A stretch of 64,000 nt of DNA from Pelagibacteraceae bacterium AG-422-C23. Lineage in GTDB: Bacteria > Pseudomonadota > Alphaproteobacteria > Pelagibacterales > Pelagibacteraceae. Made by a program: the position numbers and the translations under genes. The notes beneath the pieces are model-generated. The model did no database searches, was not told the DNA's origin, and worked only from the letters and a program-made list of their open reading frames with translations. This document shows, piece by piece, positions 1-9,440 of this stretch (positions within the stretch are counted from its first letter, which is position 1; every line of letters starts with the position of its first letter). Location: the NCBI GenBank assembly GCA_003213695.1, contig QCMO01000001.1, positions 1 to 64,000 of the forward strand, given 5' to 3'.

Positions 1-735
1 ATGCTTAAAATAAATAATTTAAATGCAAATATAGAAAATAAATCAATTCTAAAAGGTTTTTCTCTAAATATAAATCCTGGAGAAGTGCATGCTATTATGG
101 GCCCAAATGGATCTGGAAAAAGCACATTGTCAAACATACTTTCTGGTAAGAAAGGTTATGACATATCTGGTGAAATATTGTTTGAAAATAAAAATTTGTT
201 TGATCTTGAGACTGAAGAAAGAGCCCATAAAGGTATATTTTTAGCGTTTCAATACCCTTTAGAAATACCTGGTGTAAATACAAATATATTTTTAAAAACT
301 TCCTTAAATGCAGTAAGAAAAGCTCGTGGAGAAAAAGAGCTCGATGCTATTGAGTTTTTAAAACTTGTTAAAGAAAAAGCAAAAGAGCTTAAATTTGATG
401 AAGAAAAACTAAATAGACAATTAAATGTAGGTTTTTCTGGAGGTGAAAAAAAGAAAAATGAAATTTTACAAATGTCAATGTTGGCTCCCAAATTATCAAT
501 TTTAGATGAAACAGATTCAGGTTTAGACATTGATGCTTTAAAAGTAGTTGCCGATGGAGTTAACACTCTTAGAAACAAAAATAATTCTTTTTTAATTATC
601 ACTCATTATCAAAGATTATTAGATTATATTAAACCAGATTTTGTTCATGTTTTAATGAATGGAAAAATAATAAAATCAGGTGGTCCAGAATTAGCATTAG
701 AATTAGAAAAAAAAGGATATGAAAGTTTTAATTAA
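1..735 (+). CDS. sufC: Fe-S cluster assembly ATPase SufC
   Basis: Walker A GPNGSGKST, ABC signature SGGEKKKNEILQM, ILDETDSGLDIDAL; followed by sufD/sufS. Confidence 0.96.
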   Translation: MLKINNLNANIENKSILKGFSLNINPGEVHAIMGPNGSGKSTLSNILSGKKGYDISGEILFENKNLFDLETEERAHKGIFLAFQYPLEIPGVNTNIFLKTSLNAVRKARGEKELDAIEFLKLVKEKAKELKFDEEKLNRQLNVGFSGGEKKKNEILQMSMLAPKLSILDETDSGLDIDALKVVADGVNTLRNKNNSFLIITHYQRLLDYIKPDFVHVLMNGKIIKSGGPELALELEKKGYESFN

Positions 736-1983
736 ATGACTGAAAAATTACAATTAGATTTTGATAAAATAACTAAAACTTTAAATATTTCTAAAAAAGA
801 AATTGATTTAAAAAGAAATTATTTAGAAAAATTTATTGAGAAAGGTTTTCCGAGCAGAAAACAAGAAAATTGGAAGTTTTTAGATATAAATCAAATTATT
901 AAAAAAAATATTAGTGATTTAAGTTTTTTCAATGATTATTCTATACCAAATAAAATCGATTCATCTATTTTTGTTGATGGTTTAGAGCACAATAAAATTA
1001 TTTTTATTAATGGAAGAATAGAAAAAATTGATTTTAATTACGAAGATCAAAATAAAATTCAAATAAGTGACAAAATAGAAAAAAAAATTTCATTTGATAA
1101 TGAAAATTCCTTAATTGATTTGAATAATGCTTTAACAAATAAAGTTTTTAAAGTTTTAATTAAAAAAAACTATTCATTAAATAAACCATTAATCATATAT
1201 CACTCTACAAATAAAAAAATTAAGTCAAAAAATATTAATTTGAGACTAGATTTTGAATTAGAAGAAAATAGCTCATTAAGATTGGTTGATTATTTCACTG
1301 ATAGTTCAGATAAAAATTTTACAAATATTCTATATAATTTTGATTTAAAAAAAGACTCTATTCTTAAAAATTATAAAATTGACAAATTTATTAATAACAA
1401 TTTGAAATACTCATTTAACAATATTGAACAAGAAGCCAACAGTATTTCTGAAACATTTATATTATCTTCAGGTTCAAATTTCTTTAAAAACGAAGTTAAT
1501 TGTAACCTAAAAGGTGAGCACTCTTCTGCCTTTGTAAACGGTATTTTTTCTTTAAAGGAAAATCAACAGCATGAAATTAGAACTACAATTAATCATTTAG
1601 TAGAAAATACTAAAAGTTATCAGCTAATTAAAAGTGTTCTTGGTAAACTTTCAAAAGCAGCTTATCAGGGAAAAATATTTGTGGACTCTAAGGCTCAAAA
1701 AACTGATGGATATCAATTAAGTAAAGCCATTTTAATGGATGAAACTTCGGAGTTTAATGCAAAACCAGAATTAGAAATATATGCTGATGATGTTAAATGT
1801 TCTCATGGATCTGCATCTGGAAGTTTGAATGAGAATTCAATTTTTTATTTGATGTCACGTGGTTTAAATTATCAACAGTCAAAGGAACTTCTGATAAATG
1901 GTTTTTTATTAGAAGTTGTTGAAAAGATTACGGACTCAGAAATTAAAAACTTAATTAAAAACATGATTGGCTTAAAAGAATGA
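736..1983 (+). CDS. sufD: Fe-S cluster assembly protein SufD
   Basis: C-terminal SufB/D core (AYQGKIFVDSKAQKTDGYQLSKAILMDE...CSHGSASGSL); abuts sufC. Confidence 0.92.
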   Translation: MTEKLQLDFDKITKTLNISKKEIDLKRNYLEKFIEKGFPSRKQENWKFLDINQIIKKNISDLSFFNDYSIPNKIDSSIFVDGLEHNKIIFINGRIEKIDFNYEDQNKIQISDKIEKKISFDNENSLIDLNNALTNKVFKVLIKKNYSLNKPLIIYHSTNKKIKSKNINLRLDFELEENSSLRLVDYFTDSSDKNFTNILYNFDLKKDSILKNYKIDKFINNNLKYSFNNIEQEANSISETFILSSGSNFFKNEVNCNLKGEHSSAFVNGIFSLKENQQHEIRTTINHLVENTKSYQLIKSVLGKLSKAAYQGKIFVDSKAQKTDGYQLSKAILMDETSEFNAKPELEIYADDVKCSHGSASGSLNENSIFYLMSRGLNYQQSKELLINGFLLEVVEKITDSEIKNLIKNMIGLKE

Positions 1984-3200
1984 ACATAGAAAATATAAAA
2001 AAAGAATTTCCTATTTTTGATGAAAAAATCCAAAATAATGATTTGGTTTACTTAGATAGTGCTAATTCTTCACAAAAGCCAAAGGTTGTACTAGATAGAA
2101 TCAACGAGTTTTACACAAAACAATTTTCAAACGTTGGAAGAAGTGTGCATTATTTGGCTGTAGCAGCTACAAATTTATATGAAAATACAAGATCTTCAGT
2201 TCAAAAATATATTAATGCTAAAGATAAAAATGAGATTGTTTTTACTAAGGGCGCAACAGAAGCTTTAAATCTTGTAGCAAATACTCTTGGCCAAACAATC
2301 ATAGAACCAAATGATGAGATTTTAATTACTGAACTAGAACATCACTCAAATTATGTACCTTGGCATTTTTTAAGGAAATCTAAGAATGTGAAAATAAAGT
2401 TTGCTGAAATTAATGAAGATGGCGATATTCCAATAGAAAATATTGAAAAAGAAATAACAGATAAAACTAAAGTAATAGCTATAACTCATTTGTCTAATGT
2501 TACAGGAGCTGTTTTACCTATCAAAGAGATAACTCAATTAGCTCATTCAAAAGGCATCATTGTTGTTGTAGATGGCTGCCAAGGTGGACCACACTTAAAA
2601 CTAGATATGCAAGATTTAGATTGCGATTTTTATGCTATTTCATGTCACAAAATGTATGGACCAACTGGACTTGGTGTTTTGTATGGAAAAAAGAAATGGC
2701 TTGAACAACTCCCTCCATATCAAGGAGGCGGAGGTATGATTAATGAAGTCAAAAAAGATAGAATATCCTACGGTGAGCTACCAAATAAATATGAAGCAGG
2801 AACAATGGCAACAGCACAAGTAATTGCTTTTGATCAGTCGATAAAATTTTTAGAAAGCATTGGGATTGAAAATATTATCAAACATGAAAAAGAATTAATT
2901 GAGTATGGGCAAGAAATTTTAAAAAAAAATAACTCTGTTAAATTAATTGGAAATCCTAAAGAAAGAGGAGGTGTATTATCTTTTACTATAGAGGGTGTAC
3001 ATCCTCATGATATTGCAACTATTCTAGATGAAACTGGAGTTGCAATAAGAGCTGGACACCATTGCTGTCAAATTCTTCATGATAAACTAGGAATTTCAGC
3101 TAGTGCAAGAGCTTCTCTAGGAGTTTATAATACTAAAAATGATTTAGATAAACTTAATGAAGGAATTAACAACTGTAAAAAAATTTTTGACTTAAAATGA
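1980..3200 (+). CDS. sufS: Cysteine desulfurase SufS
   Basis: YLDSANSSQKP, SCHKMYGPTGLGVLYG (PLP Lys), RAGHHCCQ; ATGA overlap with sufD. Confidence 0.95.
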   Translation: MNIENIKKEFPIFDEKIQNNDLVYLDSANSSQKPKVVLDRINEFYTKQFSNVGRSVHYLAVAATNLYENTRSSVQKYINAKDKNEIVFTKGATEALNLVANTLGQTIIEPNDEILITELEHHSNYVPWHFLRKSKNVKIKFAEINEDGDIPIENIEKEITDKTKVIAITHLSNVTGAVLPIKEITQLAHSKGIIVVVDGCQGGPHLKLDMQDLDCDFYAISCHKMYGPTGLGVLYGKKKWLEQLPPYQGGGGMINEVKKDRISYGELPNKYEAGTMATAQVIAFDQSIKFLESIGIENIIKHEKELIEYGQEILKKNNSVKLIGNPKERGGVLSFTIEGVHPHDIATILDETGVAIRAGHHCCQILHDKLGISASARASLGVYNTKNDLDKLNEGINNCKKIFDLK

Positions 3201-3661
3201 ACTTAAAAGAACTTTATCAAGAAATAATTTTAGAACACGGTAAAAATCCTAGAAATTTAAGAAAGACAGATAATTTTAACAAGGATGCAAAAGGAAATAA
3301 TCCTTTATGTGGAGATAATGTACATGTTTATTTAAAATTAAACGATCAAAGAAAAGTAGAAGATATATCATTCGAAGGAAGTGGGTGCGCTATATCAATG
3401 GCATCAGCTTCAATTATGACTGATCTAATTAAAGGTAAAAGTGACAATGAAGCTAGAGAAATTATAGAAGATTTCTTAGGCATGATTAAAGAAAACCCAG
3501 AACTAAAAACTAATTTATTGAAAGATGATGATAAAACAAAATTAATGTGTTTGTCAGGTGTAAAGCAGTATCCAATGAGAGTTAAATGTGCTACTTTATC
3601 GTGGCATACTTTGATATCTGCAATGGAAAATGATGGAAAAGAAATAAGCACTGAAAATTGA
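3197..3661 (+). CDS. sufU: SufU/NifU-N type Fe-S assembly protein
   Basis: NPLCGDNVHVYL, GSGCAISMASASIMTDLIKGK, PMRVKCATLSWHTL: SufU-like Cys motifs. Confidence 0.85.
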   Translation: MNLKELYQEIILEHGKNPRNLRKTDNFNKDAKGNNPLCGDNVHVYLKLNDQRKVEDISFEGSGCAISMASASIMTDLIKGKSDNEAREIIEDFLGMIKENPELKTNLLKDDDKTKLMCLSGVKQYPMRVKCATLSWHTLISAMENDGKEISTEN

Positions 3662-3666
3662 TATTT

Positions 3667-3963
3667 ATGGATGTAAAAAATAAAATTATTGATGAAATTA
3701 AAAAGATTTATGATCCTGAAATACCAGTTAATATTTATGAGCTTGGACTAATTTATGATATTCACGTAGATAATAAAAAAGCAAAAATTAAAATGACATT
3801 AACATCACCTAATTGTCCTGTAGCTGAGAGCTTGCCAAAAGAAGTAGAAGATGGTGTAATGCAAGTTGAAGAAATTGACAATGTTGATCTTGAATTAGTT
3901 TGGGATCCACCTTGGACTAAGGAAATGATGTCCGAAGCAGCAAAACTAGAATTGAATTTATAA
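3667..3963 (+). CDS. sufT: SufT/DUF59 (MIP18 family) protein
   Basis: DPEIPVNIYELGLIYDI...LTSPNCPVAESLP...WDPPWTKEMMSEAAK; ATG at 3667 preferred over the ORF-track start 3658. Confidence 0.85.
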   Translation: MDVKNKIIDEIKKIYDPEIPVNIYELGLIYDIHVDNKKAKIKMTLTSPNCPVAESLPKEVEDGVMQVEEIDNVDLELVWDPPWTKEMMSEAAKLELNL

Positions 3964-4298
3964 TGAGTCAGATAATAAAATTAAGTGATAATGCAGCATC
4001 TAGAATTAAAGAAATCATGTCTAGTGCTGAGGAAAACGCTTTAGGTGTAAGAATTTCAGTTAAGTCTGGTGGTTGTGCTGGAATGTCTTATGTTTTGGAA
4101 TATTCAAAAAAAGTTAATCCTAATGATGAGGTTGTTGAAGATAAAGGAGTAAAGGTTTTTATAGACCCAGCTGCAGTAATGTATTTGTTAGGAACCGAAA
4201 TGGATTTTAAAAAAGAGGATTTTTCCTCAACTTTTGTGTTTAATAATCCCAACGAAACTGAGAGATGTGGTTGTGGGGAGTCCTTTAAAATCGACTAA
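3963..4298 (+). CDS. sufA: A-type Fe-S carrier (SufA/IscA/ErpA family)
   Basis: RISVKSGGCAGMSYVLEY...CGCGESF conserved Cys pattern. Confidence 0.9.
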   Translation: MSQIIKLSDNAASRIKEIMSSAEENALGVRISVKSGGCAGMSYVLEYSKKVNPNDEVVEDKGVKVFIDPAAVMYLLGTEMDFKKEDFSSTFVFNNPNETERCGCGESFKID

Positions 4299-4362
4299 AA
4301 TTGTATCCCATAAGTTGCATAGCAGTATTGCATAATATGCATAACTAGTGTATAAGATTCTT

Positions 4363-4533
4363 ATGAATAAATTTGAATTTAAAAATTTAGTTAAGAACCT
4401 TAAAAATTCTTTAAAAGAAAAAACTTTTTTTAAAGATTTACGTAAAGAGGTAAATACTGGAGCAAACGGTACTCAAGATTACGTTGTAAAAAAAGGTGTT
4501 AATAAAGATACAGTTGCTACAACAAGACAGTAA
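4363..4533 (+). CDS. Small hypothetical protein
   Basis: Short ORF; ATG at 4363 (MNKFEFKNLVKNLKNSLKEK...) likely; ends directly against the convergent glnA stop. Confidence 0.5.
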   Translation: MNKFEFKNLVKNLKNSLKEKTFFKDLRKEVNTGANGTQDYVVKKGVNKDTVATTRQ

Positions 4534-5940
4534 CTAACTGCTATAATACATCTCAAATTCAATCGGATGAGGAGCATGTTCGAACTTATGAATTTCCTCA
4601 AACTTTAATGCAATATAAGCATCGATTTGGTCATCCGTAAATACACCTCCCTGTGTAAGAAACTCTCTATCTTTATCGAGACTCTCCATTGCTTCTCTCA
4701 ATGAACCACAGACTGTAGGTATAGCTTTAACTTCTTCAGGTGGCAATTCATATAAATCTTTATCAAAAGACTCTCCTGGGTGAATTTTATTTTTAATTCC
4801 ATCTATTCCAGCCATCAACATAGCAGCAAAAGTTAAATATGGATTACCAGATGCATCTGGAAATCTTATTTCACATCTTGCCCCTTTTTTACTTAATGTT
4901 ATAGGAATACGACATGATGCAGATCTGTTTCTTGCAGAGTAGGCTAGTAAAACTGGAGCTTCAAATCCAGGTACAAGTCTTTTATAACTATTAGTTGTAG
5001 AATTAGCGAATGCATTTATTGCTTTAGCATGTTTTAGAATTCCACCTATATAATGTAATGCAGTTTCAGATAAACCAGCGTAAGCGTCTCCAGAAAAAAC
5101 AGGTTTGTCACCTTTCCAAATTGATTGATGAATATGCATACCTGATCCATTATCACCAGCCACTGGTTTAGGCATAAAAGTTGCTGTCTTGCCAAAAGAA
5201 TGTGTAACCATTTGAACAACATATTTATACAACTGAACGTTATCTGCTTGGTTCACAAGAGTGCCAAAATACATTCCTAACTCATGTTGACTTGGAGCAA
5301 CTTCATGATGATGTTTTTCAACTTTAATGCCAACATCTTTCAAATTTTTTAAGTATTCACCTCTCATATCTTGTTCACTATCGACTGGGGGAACAGGAAA
5401 ATAACCACCTTTGACAGGAGGTCTATGTCCCATATTACCATTTTCATATTCTTTACCAGAATTGTAGGGACCTTCTTTACTATCAATTTTAAAACCACAT
5501 TCATTCATGTCATTTTTAATTCTAACATCATCAAAAACAAAAAATTCTGGTTCAGGACCAAAAAAAGCTTTATCACCAATTCCTGAGGATTTTAAATATT
5601 CCTCGGCTTTTTTTGCAACTCCCCTAGGATCTCTTTCATAAGGAGTTTTCTTAACAGCATCAAGGATATCACAAAATAATACAGCAGTATTGTGTGATGT
5701 AAAAGGATCTAAGAAAAATCTAGAAGTATCAGGTTTTAAAATCATGTCGGACTCATTAATAGCTTTCCATCCCGCAATTGATGACCCATCGAAAAAAACA
5801 CCATCTTTTAACATATCTTCATCTACTATAGAGGAGTCCATAGTTAGATGTTGTAACTTACCTCTTGGGTCAGTAAATCTTAGGTCTACAAATTCAGCTT
5901 CTTTATCTTTGATAAACTTTAAAACATCTTTAATGCTCAT
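4534..5940 (-). CDS. glnA: Glutamine synthetase type I
   Basis: [56 protein letters not shown]; 468 aa. Confidence 0.97.
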   Translation of the reverse strand: MSIKDVLKFIKDKEAEFVDLRFTDPRGKLQHLTMDSSIVDEDMLKDGVFFDGSSIAGWKAINESDMILKPDTSRFFLDPFTSHNTAVLFCDILDAVKKTPYERDPRGVAKKAEEYLKSSGIGDKAFFGPEPEFFVFDDVRIKNDMNECGFKIDSKEGPYNSGKEYENGNMGHRPPVKGGYFPVPPVDSEQDMRGEYLKNLKDVGIKVEKHHHEVAPSQHELGMYFGTLVNQADNVQLYKYVVQMVTHSFGKTATFMPKPVAGDNGSGMHIHQSIWKGDKPVFSGDAYAGLSETALHYIGGILKHAKAINAFANSTTNSYKRLVPGFEAPVLLAYSARNRSASCRIPITLSKKGARCEIRFPDASGNPYLTFAAMLMAGIDGIKNKIHPGESFDKDLYELPPEEVKAIPTVCGSLREAMESLDKDREFLTQGGVFTDDQIDAYIALKFEEIHKFEHAPHPIEFEMYYSS

Positions 5941-6012
5941 TTTTTCTCCTATATAAATCTGTACGTTGTATTACCAAATAAAGACTGATAGATAATGCTC
6001 TTTTACTTAATA

Positions 6013-6039
6013 ACACCTATGCATTTTTTACATAAGTGT
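6013..6039. promoter_or_regulatory. Imperfect inverted repeat upstream of glnA (candidate operator)
   Basis: ACACCTATG-N9-CATAAGTGT: 8/9 arm match, 9-nt spacer, in the glnA/ybaK divergent intergenic region. Confidence 0.35.
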
Positions 6040-6081
6040 ATATTTTAATAATTAAAAAAACTAACAATTAAAAGTTGAATA

Positions 6082-6561
6082 ATGAGTTTATTAGACAAAG
6101 AGCCGGTTAAACGAGTTGAAAAAGTATTAAAAGCATTCGATCCAAAAATGAGCATTATTGTTTTAGATAGTTCTGCAAGAACCGCTTTAGAAGCAGCTTC
6201 GTCTTTAGGTTGTGAGGTAGGTGCTATTGTTAAAAGCTTGCTTTTTAAAACAGAAGATCAGTTTACACTATTTCTTGTTTCAGGTGATAAAAAAGCTTCA
6301 CTTAATAAGATTAAAAGAACACTGAAAATAAAAGCTGCTTTAATGGCTTCGGCTGAGGAGGTAAAGAATATTACTGGCTACACTATCGGAGGAGTTTCTC
6401 CTGTTGGTCATTTAAGTAAAATTGATATTTTTATTGATAATTCTTTAGAAAAATTTGATTTTTTATTTGCTGCAGCTGGACACCCAAATTGTGTGTTTAA
6501 GATTAAATTTTCAGATTTACAAAAAATTACCAAGGGACAAATTGAGGAAATAACTGAATGA
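6082..6561 (+). CDS. YbaK/ProX-like aminoacyl-tRNA deacylase
   Basis: GCEVGAIVKSLLF, SGDKKASL, GYTIGGVSPVGH. Confidence 0.9.
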   Translation: MSLLDKEPVKRVEKVLKAFDPKMSIIVLDSSARTALEAASSLGCEVGAIVKSLLFKTEDQFTLFLVSGDKKASLNKIKRTLKIKAALMASAEEVKNITGYTIGGVSPVGHLSKIDIFIDNSLEKFDFLFAAAGHPNCVFKIKFSDLQKITKGQIEEITE

Positions 6562-7430
6562 GACAACCTAAATTAATAGATTATTTATTATTAATCTTTT
6601 TAGCACTTATATGGGCTTCTGCATTTTTTAATATTAAAATTGCTACTTTTTCTTTTGGTCCAGTTACAATAGCTTTTTTACGTGTTTTTTTTGGAGCAAT
6701 ACCAGTTTTATTACTTTGTTATTATAAAAATATAAAAATTGAAGCTTTTTCACAAGATTGGTACTGGTTTGCTATAATAGGATTTATTAATTTAGTTGCT
6801 CCATTTTTTTTGATAGCTTATGGGGTACAATCTGTTCAAAGTAACTTAGCAGCTATTTTAATGTCAACCACCCCTTTGAGTTCGACAGTATTAGGTCATT
6901 TTTATACAAAGAATGAAAAGTTTAATTTTATAAAAACTTTTGGAATTTTAATTGGTTTTTCAGGAATACTTTATTTATTTTCTGATAATTTATTGATTGA
7001 TGAAAATAACATTTTTTCAGCTTTATTAATTCTTCTTGGATCAACATGTTATGTAATTGGAGGTGTTTTAACATTAAAAATTAGTAAGAAAAAAAATGAA
7101 AATGTGACAGGATCAATTTTAATTTGGGCTGTAATTATTTTGGCACCACTAACTATTTTAATTGAACAACCTTGGAACATTACACCAAGACTAGACTCAA
7201 CTATATCAGTTGTATATCTAGGATTAGTCTCCACTGGAATAGCGTGGTTGTTAAGATTTAGAATTTTAGTCAATAACGGATTAATTTTTCAATCGCAAGT
7301 ATCTTATTTAATTCCAATCTTTGGGACAATTTTAAGTTATATTTTCTTAAAAGAGCTCATAACTACCAAGGTTCTCGTTTCATTAATTGCAGTTTGTGTT
7401 GGTATTTATTTTGTCAAAAAAGCTAGATAA
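6558..7430 (+). CDS. EamA/DMT superfamily transporter
   Basis: About 10 hydrophobic segments, two EamA-like repeats. Confidence 0.85.
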   Translation: MRQPKLIDYLLLIFLALIWASAFFNIKIATFSFGPVTIAFLRVFFGAIPVLLLCYYKNIKIEAFSQDWYWFAIIGFINLVAPFFLIAYGVQSVQSNLAAILMSTTPLSSTVLGHFYTKNEKFNFIKTFGILIGFSGILYLFSDNLLIDENNIFSALLILLGSTCYVIGGVLTLKISKKKNENVTGSILIWAVIILAPLTILIEQPWNITPRLDSTISVVYLGLVSTGIAWLLRFRILVNNGLIFQSQVSYLIPIFGTILSYIFLKELITTKVLVSLIAVCVGIYFVKKAR

Positions 7431-7438
7431 AAATATCA

Positions 7439-8344
7439 TTAATCTTTTTTTCTAAAATTAGAGGGACGATTTAAAAAAGAATTATACAAACCTAGAAATC
7501 TATACAAATATTTATCTTTTTTATTTTTTTGAAATGTAACAAAATAAAAAGAAACTTTTATTAAAGATTTTATAAATTTACCAATCATCTGATAAGATGC
7601 ATAAAAATAATTATAATTTTTTTTATAAAAGTAAAAACTAGACCACATCCAATGCCATTCTCTTAAATTGTCTAAATTTATATTTTGTTCATCTTTATCC
7701 TCAATCGAACTCTGAAAACCAAGGTGATGAATTTTTAGTTTTTGTGATGTAAAAATATTTTCACCTTTTTTGGAAATAGATTTACACAAATCAACTTCTT
7801 CAAAATATAAAAAAATTTTTTTATCAAAGATTTCTTTATTCTCAAATTTTTTGAGATTTATTAACATTGAGCAGCCAGTGACCCAATCAACTTTATGAAG
7901 AATATCTATTTTATTGTTTTTAAAGTCTTCTTTAAATTGATTGTTTTTTCTCTTTTCAAAATATCCTGCTGGCATAAAAACTTTATCATTTAAGTACTGA
8001 CAACCAATAATTGTGAAATCCTCTGCTTTCTCTACTACTTCAACAACATTATTAAAAAAATTTTTTTCACAAATTACATCTGGGTTTAAAATTAAAGCAT
8101 AATCTGTATCTATTAATTTTAGAGCAAAATTATTACCATTTCCATATCCTAAATTTTCACCAGAACATCTTATTTTTACATTATGAAAATTTGATAAAAT
8201 TAGTTTTTCATGAATAAAATTATTTGAGTTTTCAATAATTATAATTTTTACTTTTGGATCTATTGAATTTAGACAATCAAGAATGACCTTCTCTGGGGTT
8301 TTGAAAGTAACAATTACAACAGTGAGATTGTTTAGATTTTTCAT
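7439..8344 (-). CDS. Glycosyltransferase family 2
   Basis: VVIVTFKTPEKVILDCLNSI, YALILNPDV, DWVTGCSMLI, YFEEVDLC. Confidence 0.85.
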   Translation of the reverse strand: MKNLNNLTVVIVTFKTPEKVILDCLNSIDPKVKIIIIENSNNFIHEKLILSNFHNVKIRCSGENLGYGNGNNFALKLIDTDYALILNPDVICEKNFFNNVVEVVEKAEDFTIIGCQYLNDKVFMPAGYFEKRKNNQFKEDFKNNKIDILHKVDWVTGCSMLINLKKFENKEIFDKKIFLYFEEVDLCKSISKKGENIFTSQKLKIHHLGFQSSIEDKDEQNINLDNLREWHWMWSSFYFYKKNYNYFYASYQMIGKFIKSLIKVSFYFVTFQKNKKDKYLYRFLGLYNSFLNRPSNFRKKD

Positions 8345-8392
8345 CTATAAGCTCATACTCTACAAAAATATTAAACAAATTTCTTTAAAATT

Positions 8393-9301
8393 TTATATTA
8401 AATCAGACATTGCTTTAATATGAGAAGGTCTTGTTTCACAACATCCACCTAATATAGTTGCACCTGAATCTTTAAATTTTTTAGCAAATTCTGCCATTTT
8501 ATCAGGAGTTAAATCTTTTCTTTGTCCTAAAAATTCATTCGGATTTCCTGTTTTACTTTTTTTATAGGCACCTGTGTAATTAGGTTTAGGATTAGTTTTG
8601 ATAAATGCATTCAATTTAAATCCAAAAGGAACACCTAAACTTTTAATTTCTTTTAGGTTAAGTTCATAATTTTCTGGTGAAACACAAGATAAAATAATAC
8701 CCAATAATTTTTTATGGTTTATTTTTTTGATTATTTCAGAGATTTTTTCTCCGCTTGGTAGATTAGTTCCCTCAGAAATATGTGCTCCAATTAGATAAGG
8801 TTTGTTAAATTCTTTTATACAATCAATAACAATTTCAAACTCTCTTACACTACTTAATACGTCAAAATAGAAAAAATCTATGAATGGGTTTAATAATTTA
8901 GCTTGACTATAAAAGTTATCTTTTATCTCATCTAGTGGTCTTGGATCTGCTTCATAGGTGAGATACTGTGGGGGCAATCCTCCTGCTACTAAAACATTCG
9001 GAAAGCAATTTTTTGCCTTCTGGGCAATTTCACCAGCTTTAATATTTAGATATTCAAATTTTTCTTCAACATTATTATCTCTTAATCTTATTTTTCTAGT
9101 TGTAAAAGTAGTGGTTACGATGACCTCAGCACCAGCTTTAATAAAATCTTTATGTGTATCTAATAAAAGATTATGATATTTTTCATTGAGAAGAGCATTT
9201 GCACTCCACAGGGTTCCGTTAGGTGCCATTCCTCTAGCAAGTAATTCTTGTCCCATACCGCCATCTAAAATACGTGTCTTTTTAAAGAAGTTTATGTCCA
9301 T
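8393..9301 (-). CDS. bhmT: Homocysteine S-methyltransferase family protein (BhmT/MmuM-like)
   Basis: ILDGGMGQELL, ATILGGCCETRPSHI Zn-Cys motif; ATG at 9301 preferred over 9322. Confidence 0.85.
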   Translation of the reverse strand: MDINFFKKTRILDGGMGQELLARGMAPNGTLWSANALLNEKYHNLLLDTHKDFIKAGAEVIVTTTFTTRKIRLRDNNVEEKFEYLNIKAGEIAQKAKNCFPNVLVAGGLPPQYLTYEADPRPLDEIKDNFYSQAKLLNPFIDFFYFDVLSSVREFEIVIDCIKEFNKPYLIGAHISEGTNLPSGEKISEIIKKINHKKLLGIILSCVSPENYELNLKEIKSLGVPFGFKLNAFIKTNPKPNYTGAYKKSKTGNPNEFLGQRKDLTPDKMAEFAKKFKDSGATILGGCCETRPSHIKAMSDLI

Positions 9302-9358
9302 AAAATTAATCCTTTCAAGCACTTTAGTTTATATTTGCCGGTTGATTAATTGAGATTT

Positions 9359-9404
9359 TCCGTTTTAGCTGTTAACGCCCGCAATAGGATCAAATCGGCT
9401 ATAT
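9359..9404 (-). promoter_or_regulatory. SAM-II-like riboswitch aptamer
   Basis: Minus strand: atagccGATTTGATCCTATTGCGGGCGTTAACAGCTAAAACGGa; resembles SAM-II elements GAUUU..CC..UUGC..GUUAA..GCUAAAA..GG; GCC/GGC P1; sits upstream of a homocysteine methyltransferase. Confidence 0.75.
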
Positions 9405-9440
9405 CTTTATAATTTAATAAAAAAAAAAATCAATTACAAA

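Noticed and set aside
249-602. Antisense ORF of 117 aa inside sufC
   Set aside because: Complementary to a strong SufC coding frame; composition is an antisense by-product in AT-rich DNA.
3346-3651. 101-aa antisense ORF within sufU
   Set aside because: Fully overlaps a conserved CDS; no family resemblance.
9302-9358. Confident call of a separate SAM-V aptamer
   Set aside because: Only the 3' SD-containing part resembles SAM-V; I could not pair a convincing 5' P1 or loop-CC element, so it is left as a hypothesis in the riboswitch finding.
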